From Actinomycetales bacterium (GTDB lineage: Bacteria > Actinomycetota > Actinomycetes > Actinomycetales > Cellulomonadaceae): a stretch of DNA of 13,433 nt. Positions within the stretch are counted from its first letter, which is position 1, and every line of letters begins with the position of its first letter. The notes under the pieces were generated by a model. The model worked only from the letters and a program-made list of their open reading frames with translations. It did no database searches and was not told the origin of the DNA. The stretch is from assembly GCA_012514545.1 (NCBI GenBank), contig JAAZAC010000252.1:1-13433 (forward strand). Direction: 5' to 3'. A program made the translations under genes and the position numbers. Positions 1-5,967 of this stretch are shown one piece after another.

Positions 1-479
1 AGCCGGTCGAGCAGGTCGTCGTCGTCGTCGATCGCGCGGGCCATCGCCACGTCGCGGCTCTCGAGGACCGCGGTGACCTCGCCGGCGATGCGCACCGCGC
101 CGTCGTGCAGCCGCCGGAAGAGGTCGTGCAGCGCCGCGGGCACGGTGGGGCTCGGGTAGCGCAGGCGGGCGATCTCGGCGAGGTGCCGCGCCAGGTCGCC
201 CATGCGCTCGAGGCTCGCGCTCATGCGCAGCGCGGCGACGATCGTGCGCAGGTCGCTCGCGACCGGCTGCTGCTGCGCGATGAGCAGCACGCACCGCTCG
301 TCGAGGTCCTTCTCCATCGCGTCGATCGCGTGGTCGGCCGCGATGACCTGCTCGGCGAGCGCGAGGTCGGCCGTGAGCAGGGCGGTGCCGGCGTCGTCGA
401 TCGCCGTCCCGACGAGGCGGCTCATGGCCACGAGGTCCTGGCCGAGCGCCTCCAGCTCGGCCGTGAACAGCTGCCGCAT
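1..479 (-). CDS. phoU: PhoU family phosphate signalling protein (3' end beyond the window)
   Basis: PhoU links the Pst phosphate transporter to the phosphate-sensing histidine kinase and keeps phosphate-starvation genes off when phosphate is plentiful; it is cytoplasmic and membrane-associated. Reading leftwards from the ATG at 479-477 gives 159 intact codons that run off the left edge; the family is usually about 215-230 residues, so the last quarter is missing. The protein is almost all helix, begins MRQLFTAELEALGQDL, and has the family metal-binding ExxxD motif in ERMGDLARHL (E91, D95), preceded by the conserved segment QQPVASDLRTIVAALRM. A run of five aspartates (151-155) lies just before the edge. 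An AGAGGA ribosome site sits a few bases before the ATG. The gene diverges from senX3, with PHO-box units in the gap reading toward phoU. Family assignment is firm. Confidence 0.93.
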   Translation of the reverse strand, partial: MRQLFTAELEALGQDLVAMSRLVGTAIDDAGTALLTADLALAEQVIAADHAIDAMEKDLDERCVLLIAQQQPVASDLRTIVAALRMSASLERMGDLARHLAEIARLRYPSPTVPAALHDLFRRLHDGAVRIAGEVTAVLESRDVAMARAIDDDDDLLDR

Positions 480-504
480 CTCGTCCTCTCGTCGGGGCGC
501 ACCC

Positions 505-510
505 AGCCTG
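505..510 (-). promoter_or_regulatory. -10-like hexamer for phoU
   Basis: The minus strand reads CAGGCT, which differs from the actinobacterial TAnnnT -10 pattern only in its first base. It lies 5 bp downstream of the promoter-proximal PHO-box unit and about 25 bp upstream of the phoU ATG, leaving a short leader that holds the AGAGGA ribosome site. Its best support is the 16-bp distance from PHO unit start to hexamer, which recurs at both pstS promoters. Confidence 0.45.
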
Positions 511-515
511 GCACG

Positions 516-548
516 GTTCGGTGAACGGACTCCGACGGCCCGGTGAAC
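516..548 (-). promoter_or_regulatory. PHO-box units (RegX3/PhoP-type operator) facing phoU
   Basis: On the minus strand three consecutive 11-bp units can be read: GTTCACCGGGC (548-538), a degenerate unit (537-527), and GTTCACCGAAC (526-516). GTTCACC-type direct repeats of 11 bp are the known recognition pattern of the actinobacterial phosphate response regulators (Streptomyces PhoP, mycobacterial RegX3). The unit nearest phoU starts 16 bp upstream of the -10-like hexamer at 510-505. A PHO box between phoU and the divergent sensor-regulator pair is known from Streptomyces. Binding is inferred, not shown. Confidence 0.75.
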
Positions 549-608
549 TCTCGGGGACGGTATCGCCGCGCCGCGGTACCCGCCCCGCACGGTGCGCGGC
601 GGCCCACC

Positions 609-614
609 TAGGCT
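609..614 (+). promoter_or_regulatory. -10 hexamer of a probable leaderless senX3 promoter
   Basis: TAGGCT fits the TAnnnT pattern of actinobacterial housekeeping promoters. Exactly six bases separate it from the GTG at 621, so initiation at the usual distance would begin at the first base of the start codon. I see no ribosome site before that GTG, which fits a leaderless transcript. No PHO-box unit sits at the distance seen for phoU and pstS, so this promoter may be constitutive. Confidence 0.6.
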
Positions 615-620
615 GGCCGT

Positions 621-1766
621 GTGATCGACGGGCTCGCGCTGCTCGGGGCCGGTGTCCTCGGGCTCTTCGTCGGGCTCGCCGCGGGGCTGGCCTTCCGCCT
701 CAGCGAGCGCGAGCAGCGCGGCGTGCCCGCGCCCGAGCCCGCCGAGCTCGCCGAGGACGTGACGGCGCTGCTCGCCGTGCTGCCGTTCGGCGCCGTCGTC
801 ACGACGCCGGACCTGCGGGTCCTGCGGGCGAGCGCGGCCGCGCGGGCCCACCACCTCATCCGCGGGGACCGCGTGGTCCAGCCCGTGGCCCGCGGCCTCC
901 TCGCCGACGCGGCCGCCGACGGCGCCACCCACGTCGTCGAGATCGACCTGCCGGCCCCGGCGATCGGCCGCGGCCCGGTGCCCCTGCGGCTGCACGCGAT
1001 GCCGCTGGGCGCCCGCCACCTCCTGCTCCTCGCGGAGGACCGCACCGAGGCCCGCCGGGTCGAGGCCGCGCGCCGCGACTTCGTCGTCAACGCGTCGCAC
1101 GAGCTGAAGACCCCGGTCGGCGCGATCGCGCTGCTCGGCGAGGCGGTCGGCGAGGCCGCGGGCGACCCCGAGGCGGTCGTCCGGTTCGCCGAGCGCATCC
1201 AGGTGGAGGCGCAGCGCCTGACGGAGCTGGTCGGCGACATCCTCGAGCTCTCCCGGGTGCAGTCCGAGGGCGCGGTCACGGCGGCGGAGGAGGTCGACGT
1301 CGCGGGCGTCGTCGCCGAGGCCGTGGACCGCACCCGCACGACCGCCGACGCGCGGGGGATCGCGCTCGAGTCGAGCGGGTCGGGCGCCGTCGTGCTGGGC
1401 GACCACGCGATGCTCGTCACCGCGGTGCGCAACCTGCTCGACAACGCGGTCACGTACTCCGACCCGGGCACGCGCGTCGCCGTGGCGACGACCCCGCGGC
1501 CGGAGGAGGGCGTCGTCGAGATCGCGGTCGTGGACCAGGGGATCGGGATCCCGCCGGAGGCCCAGCCGCGCCTGTTCGAGCGCTTCTACCGCGTGGACCC
1601 CGCCCGCGCCCGCGACACGGGCGGCACCGGGCTGGGGCTCAGCATCGTCAAGCACGTCGTGGCGGACCACGGCGGCGAGGTGCGGGTGTGGTCCGAGCCG
1701 GGCCGCGGCTCGACGTTCACGGTCCGCCTGCCGCTGCCGCCGCCCGAGGAGGAAGGTGACGCATGA
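621..1766 (+). CDS. senX3: SenX3-type phosphate-sensing histidine kinase
   Basis: Membrane sensor kinase, 381 residues, that phosphorylates the response regulator encoded next to it in response to phosphate supply. One hydrophobic N-terminal helix is visible (about residues 5-26), where mycobacterial SenX3 has two. A PAS-like segment follows (about 45-140), then the HisKA dimerisation helix with phospho-acceptor H160 in NASHELKTPVGAI. The ATPase domain has the N box NLLDNAVTYS (N271, N275), G1 box DQGIGIP (305-311), F box RLFERFYRVD and G2 box GTGLGLSIVKHV (335-346). The GTG start gives the complete family N-terminus and lies seven bases past a -10 hexamer, which suggests leaderless expression. 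The stop overlaps the regX3 ATG by 4 bp (ATGA), so the two are translationally coupled. Position beside phoU and pst genes supports SenX3 over another kinase of this large family. Confidence 0.93.
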   Translation: MIDGLALLGAGVLGLFVGLAAGLAFRLSEREQRGVPAPEPAELAEDVTALLAVLPFGAVVTTPDLRVLRASAAARAHHLIRGDRVVQPVARGLLADAAADGATHVVEIDLPAPAIGRGPVPLRLHAMPLGARHLLLLAEDRTEARRVEAARRDFVVNASHELKTPVGAIALLGEAVGEAAGDPEAVVRFAERIQVEAQRLTELVGDILELSRVQSEGAVTAAEEVDVAGVVAEAVDRTRTTADARGIALESSGSGAVVLGDHAMLVTAVRNLLDNAVTYSDPGTRVAVATTPRPEEGVVEIAVVDQGIGIPPEAQPRLFERFYRVDPARARDTGGTGLGLSIVKHVVADHGGEVRVWSEPGRGSTFTVRLPLPPPEEEGDA

Positions 1767-2446
1767 CCCGCATCCTGCTGGTCGAGGACGAGCAGTCCTA
1801 CCGGGAGCCCCTGGCCTACCTGCTGCGGCGCGAGGGGTACGACGTCGTGGAGGCCGCGGCGGGCGACGTCGCCCTCGAGCGGTTCGCGGACGGCGGGGCC
1901 GACCTCGTCCTGCTCGACCTCATGCTGCCCGGCATGAGCGGCACCGAGGTGTGCCGCGAGCTGCGCCGGCGGAGCGACGTCCCGGTGATCATGCTCACGG
2001 CCAAGGACAGCGAGATCGACAAGGTGGTCGGCCTGGAGATCGGCGCCGACGACTACGTGACCAAGCCGTACTCCTCGCGCGAGCTGCTGGCCCGGATCGG
2101 CGCGGTGCTGCGCCGGCGCACCGCGGCGCCGGTCGTCGAGCCGGACGTCCTCGCGGCCGGGCCGGTGCGCCTCGACCCGGACCGCCACGTCGTCGAGGTC
2201 GACGGGGTCGAGACCGCGTTCCCGCTCAAGGAGTTCGAGCTGCTCGAGCTCTTCCTGCGCAACGCCGGGCGTGTGCTCACCCGCGGGCAGCTCATCGACC
2301 GCGTGTGGGGCGCGGACTACGTCGGCGACACCAAGACGCTCGACGTCCACGTCAAGCGGATCCGGGCCAAGATCGAGCCCGACCCGGCGCACCCGGTGCA
2401 CCTCGTCACGGTGCGCGGGCTCGGCTACAGGTTCGCCGACGACTGA
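1763..2446 (+). CDS. regX3: RegX3-type phosphate response regulator (OmpR/PhoB family)
   Basis: DNA-binding response regulator of 227 residues, a normal family length. The receiver domain (about 1-118) has the acidic pair E8/D9, phospho-acceptor D52 in LLDLMLPGMSG, T79 and K101 in YVTKPYSSREL. The C-terminal winged-helix domain (about 130-225) contains the OmpR-type segments FPLKEFELLELFLRN, VLTRGQLIDRVWG, and the recognition helix DTKTLDVHVKRIRAKIE, ending in GLGYRF. It is the second gene of the senX3-regX3 pair, joined by a 4-bp overlap. Expected targets are the GTTCACC-type sites in this window before phoU and both pstS genes, and so phosphate uptake. The phosphorylation and DNA-binding roles come from family knowledge; all key residues are present. 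Confidence 0.95.
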   Translation: MTRILLVEDEQSYREPLAYLLRREGYDVVEAAAGDVALERFADGGADLVLLDLMLPGMSGTEVCRELRRRSDVPVIMLTAKDSEIDKVVGLEIGADDYVTKPYSSRELLARIGAVLRRRTAAPVVEPDVLAAGPVRLDPDRHVVEVDGVETAFPLKEFELLELFLRNAGRVLTRGQLIDRVWGADYVGDTKTLDVHVKRIRAKIEPDPAHPVHLVTVRGLGYRFADD

Positions 2447-2448
2447 GT

Positions 2449-2503
2449 CGTCACCGGACGTTCACCGAGGCTTCGGCTCCCGACGGCGGGCCGGTCACCC
2501 GCC
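2449..2503 (+). promoter_or_regulatory. PHO-box units upstream of the first pstS
   Basis: Two adjacent 11-bp units, CGTCACCGGAC (2449-2459) and GTTCACCGAGG (2460-2470), are followed by two degenerate units in the same register and then GGTCACCCGCC (2493-2503). The last begins exactly 33 bp after the 2460 unit and 16 bp before the -10 hexamer at 2509. The array starts 3 bp after the regX3 stop. It matches the known G(G/T)TCAYY-type direct repeat of actinobacterial PhoP/RegX3 sites and is the likely switch for pstS induction. Confidence 0.75.
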
Positions 2504-2508
2504 GTGCC

Positions 2509-2514
2509 TAGCGT
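2509..2514 (+). promoter_or_regulatory. -10 hexamer of the first pstS promoter
   Basis: TAGCGT (TAnnnT pattern) lies inside CCTAGCGTCG, a string repeated exactly at the second pstS promoter. Initiation would fall near 2521 and leave a leader of about 46 bases with a GGAG ribosome site at 2559-2562. No normal -35 element is visible; a PHO unit occupies that area, as expected for an activator-dependent promoter. Confidence 0.6.
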
Positions 2515-2566
2515 CGCCGACGCCGCCGCGCACCGCGGCGGACCGACGCGAACCGAACGGAGCACC

Positions 2567-3670
2567 GTGAAGCCTCACCGTGGACAGCTCGGGCCAGCCG
2601 CCCTCGTCGGCGCGCTCGCCCTCACCCTGGCCGCCTGCGGCACCGACGCCCCCGCCGCGGGGCCCGACGCCGAGGCGGGCCGGGCGGGCGAGACCGCCCT
2701 GAGCGGGGCCCTCGTCGGCGCGGGCGCGAGCTCGCAGGAGTCGGCGATGCAGGCGTGGATCGCCGGCTTCCAGGCCGCGCACCCGGACGTCACCGTCGCC
2801 TACGATCCCGTCGGGTCCGGCGGCGGGCGCACGCAGTTCGTCGAGGGCGGCACGGACTTCGGCGGGACCGACGCGGCGCTCGACGAGGAGGAGTGGGCGG
2901 CCGCCGAGGCGCGCTGTGCCCCGGGCATCCCGCTCGAGGTGCCGCTCTACGTCTCGCCGATCGCCGTGGCCTTCAACCTGCCGGGCATCGACTCCCTGAC
3001 CATGTCCCCGGAGACGATCGCGGGGATCTTCGGCGGGCGGATCACCGCGTGGGACGCGCCGGAGATCGCCGAGGCGAACCCGGGCGTCGACCTGCCCGCG
3101 CTGCCGATCACGCCCGTGCACCGGTCCGACGAGTCGGGCACGACGGAGAACTTCACCGAGTACCTGGCCGCCGCGGCGGGCGACGCGTGGCCGCACGAGC
3201 CGAGCGGGACGTGGCCGCTGGCGGGCGGGCAGTCCGCGCAGGGGACGTCCGGCGTCGTGCAGACGGTGCAGGCCGCGGAGGGCGCGATCACCTACGCCGA
3301 CGCGTCCAAGGTCGGCGGCCTCGGCACCGTCGCCGTGCTGGTGGGCGGCGCCGCCGTGCCGTACTCGCCCGAGGCCGCGGCCGCCGTCGTCGACGCCTCC
3401 CCGCTCGCGGAGGGTCGCGGCGAGGGGAGCCTGGTCCGCGACCTCGAGCGGGACACGACGGCGTCGGGCGCGTACCCGATCGTCCTCGTCTCCTACACGC
3501 TCGCCTGCACCGCCTACGAGGACCCGGCCACCGCCGCGCTCGTCCGGGAGTTCCTCACCTACGCCGCGAGCGAGGAGGGGCAGCGCGCCGCCGCGGACGC
3601 CGCGGGCTCCGCGCCGATCTCGGACGGGATGCGCGCGGACGTCATGGCCCTCGTCGAGCGCATCTCCTGA
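2567..3670 (+). CDS. pstS: Phosphate ABC transporter substrate-binding lipoprotein PstS (copy 1)
   Basis: Extracytoplasmic phosphate-binding protein that feeds the PstC/PstA channel; 367 residues. The lipoprotein signal peptide ends in the lipobox LAAC with C24 as the lipid-anchored residue. Ligand-binding segments are GAGASSQESAMQ (51-62), DPVGSGGGRTQF (80-91), GTDAALD, and HRSDESGTT (185-193). Cysteines in ARCAPG and LACTAY are shared with copy 2 and may pair. An upstream in-frame GTG at 2504 is rejected because it overlaps the promoter; the GTG at 2567 follows GGAG and gives a correct signal peptide. The gene has its own PHO-box promoter and is separated from copy 2 by 180 bp, so it may be expressed as a single-gene unit beside the pst operon. 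It shares patches of nearly identical DNA with copy 2. Confidence 0.94.
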   Translation: MKPHRGQLGPAALVGALALTLAACGTDAPAAGPDAEAGRAGETALSGALVGAGASSQESAMQAWIAGFQAAHPDVTVAYDPVGSGGGRTQFVEGGTDFGGTDAALDEEEWAAAEARCAPGIPLEVPLYVSPIAVAFNLPGIDSLTMSPETIAGIFGGRITAWDAPEIAEANPGVDLPALPITPVHRSDESGTTENFTEYLAAAAGDAWPHEPSGTWPLAGGQSAQGTSGVVQTVQAAEGAITYADASKVGGLGTVAVLVGGAAVPYSPEAAAAVVDASPLAEGRGEGSLVRDLERDTTASGAYPIVLVSYTLACTAYEDPATAALVREFLTYAASEEGQRAAADAAGSAPISDGMRADVMALVERIS

Positions 3671-3730
3671 GCGCCACGGGGGCGCCACGGGGGCGCCACG
3701 AGGGCGCCACGAGGGCGCCACGGGGGCGCC
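3671..3730 (+). repeat. Tandem 11-bp GC-rich repeat, five copies plus a partial sixth
   Basis: Directly after the first pstS stop, units begin at 3671, 3682, 3693, 3704 and 3715, reading GCGCCACGGGG (1, 2, 5) or GCGCCACGAGG (3, 4). A sixth unit at 3726 keeps only GCGCC. Most unit junctions create the self-complementary GGCGCC, so neighbouring units can form alternative 6-bp hairpins with 5-base loops. This could stall or end transcription after pstS copy 1, protect its mRNA 3' end, or simply be a slippage-prone satellite. No U-tract follows, so a classical terminator is not supported. Confidence 0.85.
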
Positions 3731-3749
3731 CGGTGCCCGCGGCGCAAGA

Positions 3750-3803
3750 GTTCGCCGCGGGTTCACCGGGCGTTCACCCGCCGTCGGGGCGGGCGTACCG
3801 GGC
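3750..3803 (+). promoter_or_regulatory. PHO-box array upstream of the second pstS
   Basis: Three consecutive 11-bp units run without a break: GTTCGCCGCGG (3750-3760), GTTCACCGGGC (3761-3771) and GTTCACCCGCC (3772-3782). This is the clearest PHO box in the window. A weaker unit, GCGTACCGGGC (3793-3803), lies one base out of register with them but starts exactly 16 bp before the -10 hexamer at 3809, as at the phoU and first pstS promoters. It probably drives the pstS-pstC-pstA-pstB operon under phosphate starvation. Confidence 0.82.
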
Positions 3804-3808
3804 GTCCC

Positions 3809-3814
3809 TAGCGT
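3809..3814 (+). promoter_or_regulatory. -10 hexamer of the second pstS operon
   Basis: TAGCGT in the context CCTAGCGTCG is the same ten-base string found at the first pstS promoter. Initiation near 3821 would give a leader of about 30 bases ending in the strong CGGAGGA ribosome site (3842-3848) before the GTG at 3851. The repetition suggests that the duplication of pstS included its promoter. Confidence 0.6.
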
Positions 3815-3850
3815 CGGGACCGAGGGACCCACAGGCACGATCGGAGGACC

Positions 3851-4975
3851 GTGGCACGACGCCGTACGGCGCTCGCCCTCGCGCTCGTCCTCGTGGCGAC
3901 CGCGACGGCCTGCGGGTCGGACGACCCGCTCACGCACCCCTGGCGCCCCGGGGGCGCGGGGACCCCCGTGCCGGCGACGCGCACCGCGCCGCCCGGCGAC
4001 GCGACGGGGGCGCTCGCGGGCGCGGGCGCGAGCTCGCAGGAGTCGGCGATGCAGGCGTGGATCGCGGGCTTCCAGGCCGCCAACCCGGGCGCGACGGTCT
4101 CGTACGACCCGATCGGCTCGGGCGGCGGCCGCACCCAGTTCCTCGAGGGCGCGGTCGACCTGGCCGGCACCGACACCCCGCTCGACGCGGACGAGCTCGC
4201 CGCGGCGCGGGCCCGGTGCGCCCCGGGCGAGGTCGTCGAGCTGCCCCTGTACGCCTCGCCGATCGCCGTCGTGCTCCGGCTCGAGGGGATCGAGCGCCTC
4301 GCCCTGTCGCCCGCGACGCTCGCGGGCGTGTTCGCCGGCACCGTGACGCGCTGGGACGCGCCCGAGATCGCGGCGGACAACCCCGGCGTCGCGCTGCCCG
4401 ACCTGCCGATCACGCCCGTGCACCGCTCCGACGAGTCGGGCACGACCGAGACCTTCACCGCCTACCTCGCGGGCGCCGCCCCGGCCGCCTGGCCGTTCGC
4501 GCCGAGCGGGACGTGGCCGCTGGCGGGCGGGCAGTCCGCGCAGGGCACGTCCGGCGTCGTGCAGACCGTCGCCGACGGCGAGGGCACCATCGGCTACGCG
4601 GACGCGTCCAAGGCGGGCGGCCTCGGCACCGTCGCGCTGCGGATGGGCGACGCGGCGGTCCCCGCGTCGCCCGAGGCCGCCGCGGCGCTCGTCGCGGCGT
4701 CCCCGGTGGTGCCGGACCGCGGCCCGACCTCGCTCGTCCTCGAGCTCGACCGTGCGGCGGCCGACGGCTACCCGCTGGTGCTGGTCTCGTACGTCCTCGC
4801 CTGCACGGCCTACGACGACGCCGCGACCACCGACCTCGTGGCCGCGTTCCTCGCGTACGTGGCGAGCGAGGCGGGGCAGGAGGCGGCGGCGCAGGCCGCG
4901 GGCGTGGCGCCCCTGGCGCCGGGGCTGCGCGCGCGGGTGCTCGACGCCGTCGCCCGCGTGGGGGAGCGGACGTGA
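3851..4975 (+). CDS. pstS: Phosphate ABC transporter substrate-binding lipoprotein PstS (copy 2)
   Basis: Second phosphate-binding lipoprotein, 374 residues, encoded directly before the membrane channel genes. The signal peptide is short (MARRRT, then a hydrophobic stretch) and ends at C21 in TATAC, a weaker lipobox than in copy 1. A longer Pro/Thr-rich linker follows. Binding segments match copy 1: GAGASSQESAMQ (from residue 57), DPIGSGGGRTQF, GTDTPLD, and HRSDESGTT (191-199). The GTG start is preceded by CGGAGGA. The stop overlaps the pstC GTG by 4 bp (GTGA), tying translation to the transporter. The copies align without gaps, at a constant 1302-bp offset, from residue 51 of copy 1 through the middle of the gene. 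They could differ in affinity, amount or timing; the sequence does not say. Confidence 0.94.
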   Translation: MARRRTALALALVLVATATACGSDDPLTHPWRPGGAGTPVPATRTAPPGDATGALAGAGASSQESAMQAWIAGFQAANPGATVSYDPIGSGGGRTQFLEGAVDLAGTDTPLDADELAAARARCAPGEVVELPLYASPIAVVLRLEGIERLALSPATLAGVFAGTVTRWDAPEIAADNPGVALPDLPITPVHRSDESGTTETFTAYLAGAAPAAWPFAPSGTWPLAGGQSAQGTSGVVQTVADGEGTIGYADASKAGGLGTVALRMGDAAVPASPEAAAALVAASPVVPDRGPTSLVLELDRAAADGYPLVLVSYVLACTAYDDAATTDLVAAFLAYVASEAGQEAAAQAAGVAPLAPGLRARVLDAVARVGERT

Positions 4976-5967
4976 GCGCGGTCGCGGGCCGGGGGGCCGC
5001 GCAGGGCGTGGCGGGCGGCGCGACCACGACGCTGCGCCGCACGCGGCGGGCCGACCTCGGCGGCCGGGCGTTCCGCGGGCTCGCGGTCGGCTCGGGCGCG
5101 CTCATCCTCGCGATGCTCGCCGCCGTCGCCGGCTTCCTGCTCCTCGAGGCGGCGCCCGCGCTGACGGCGAGCCCGGCCGAGCTCGCCGCGCTGAGCTGGA
5201 TGCCCGACGACGGCTCGCTGTGGCGCTACGTCGGGCCCCTCGCGTTCGGCACGGTGCTCGCGGCCGTGCTCGCGCTCGGGCTCGCGGTGCCGGTGTCGGT
5301 CGGCATCGCGCTGTTCATCTCGCACTACGCGCCGCGCCGGCTCGCGGACGTCCTCGGCTCGCTCGTCGACCTGCTCGCGGCGATCCCGAGCGTCGTCTAC
5401 GGCCTGTGGGGCGCGCTGTGGCTCGCGCCGCGCCTCCAGGGCCCCTGGGCGTGGCTCGCCGACCACCTGGGGTTCGTGCCCCTGTTCGCAGGGCCCGCGA
5501 GCACGCCGCCGCGCGTGATGGCGACGGTCGGCGTCGTGCTCGCCGTGATGGTCCTGCCCATCGTCACCGCGGTCTCGCGCGAGGTGTTCCTCGCGACGCC
5601 GCGCCTGCACGAGGAGGCCGCGCTCGCGCTCGGCGCGACGCGGTGGGAGATGGTGCGGATGGCGGTGCTGCCGTTCGGGCGGTCCGGCGTCGTCAGCGCC
5701 GCGATGCTCGGCCTCGGGCGCGCCCTCGGCGAGACCATGGCCGTGCTCATGATCCTCGGGCCCGGCCTGACGTACAGCCTCGCCCTGCTCCAGGTCGGGC
5801 GGCACCAGACGATCGCCGCGAACGTCGCGCTGCAGTTCCCCGAGGCGAACGCGCTGGGCGTGAGCGCGCTGATCGCCACGGGGCTGGTGCTGTTCGTCAT
5901 CACACTGGCCGTGAACTCCGCCGCACGCTGGGTGGTCGCGCGCCGCGCCGTCGGGGGGGCCCGCTGA
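4972..5967 (+). CDS. pstC: Phosphate ABC transporter permease PstC
   Basis: Integral membrane subunit of the PstSCAB importer, 331 residues, a normal family length. After a basic cytoplasmic N-terminus come about six hydrophobic segments, the first near residues 37-60, others near 88-118, 128-152, 181-201, 240-262 and at the C-terminus. The permease EAA loop that docks on PstB is EEAALALGATRWEMVRMAVLP (214-234), and GRALGETMAVLMI follows it, a conserved Pst permease segment. The frame stays open far upstream, but the start is placed at the GTG at 4972, which overlaps the pstS stop by 4 bp, has a GGGGAGCGGA ribosome site, and gives the usual length. Its stop shares one base with the pstA ATG. 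PstC and PstA form the phosphate channel together. Confidence 0.93.
   Translation: MSAVAGRGAAQGVAGGATTTLRRTRRADLGGRAFRGLAVGSGALILAMLAAVAGFLLLEAAPALTASPAELAALSWMPDDGSLWRYVGPLAFGTVLAAVLALGLAVPVSVGIALFISHYAPRRLADVLGSLVDLLAAIPSVVYGLWGALWLAPRLQGPWAWLADHLGFVPLFAGPASTPPRVMATVGVVLAVMVLPIVTAVSREVFLATPRLHEEAALALGATRWEMVRMAVLPFGRSGVVSAAMLGLGRALGETMAVLMILGPGLTYSLALLQVGRHQTIAANVALQFPEANALGVSALIATGLVLFVITLAVNSAARWVVARRAVGGAR

Noticed and set aside
1..35. Short GTCGTC run at the left edge as a simple repeat of interest.
   Set aside because: It encodes the aspartate run of PhoU in frame and is only four to five units long; this is normal codon repetition in GC-rich DNA.
521..1759. Plus-strand frame of 412 codons overlapping senX3.
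   Set aside because: The senX3 frame carries every kinase motif; this frame has only Arg/Gly/Ala repeats.
2504..2566. Earlier in-frame GTG as the start of the first pstS.
   Set aside because: It would place the -10 hexamer inside the coding region and add 21 residues before a well-formed lipoprotein signal peptide; the GTG at 2567 has a ribosome site.
3671..3730. The tandem repeats as a CRISPR array.
   Set aside because: Units are 11 bp and directly adjacent with no unique spacers; no cas gene is present.
2495..4423. Long open frame on the minus strand (642 codons) antisense to the pstS genes.
   Set aside because: It is the low-complexity Arg/Gly/Ala mirror of the real genes, shows no recognisable motif, and crosses both promoters and the 11-bp repeats.
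2755..4971. Open frame of over 2 kb that runs through both pstS genes in another frame and continues into pstC, as if a fusion protein.
   Set aside because: At this GC content non-coding frames stay open for kilobases; the upstream part is Arg-rich with no domain, while the real pstS frames are intact. pstC begins at the GTG at 4972.
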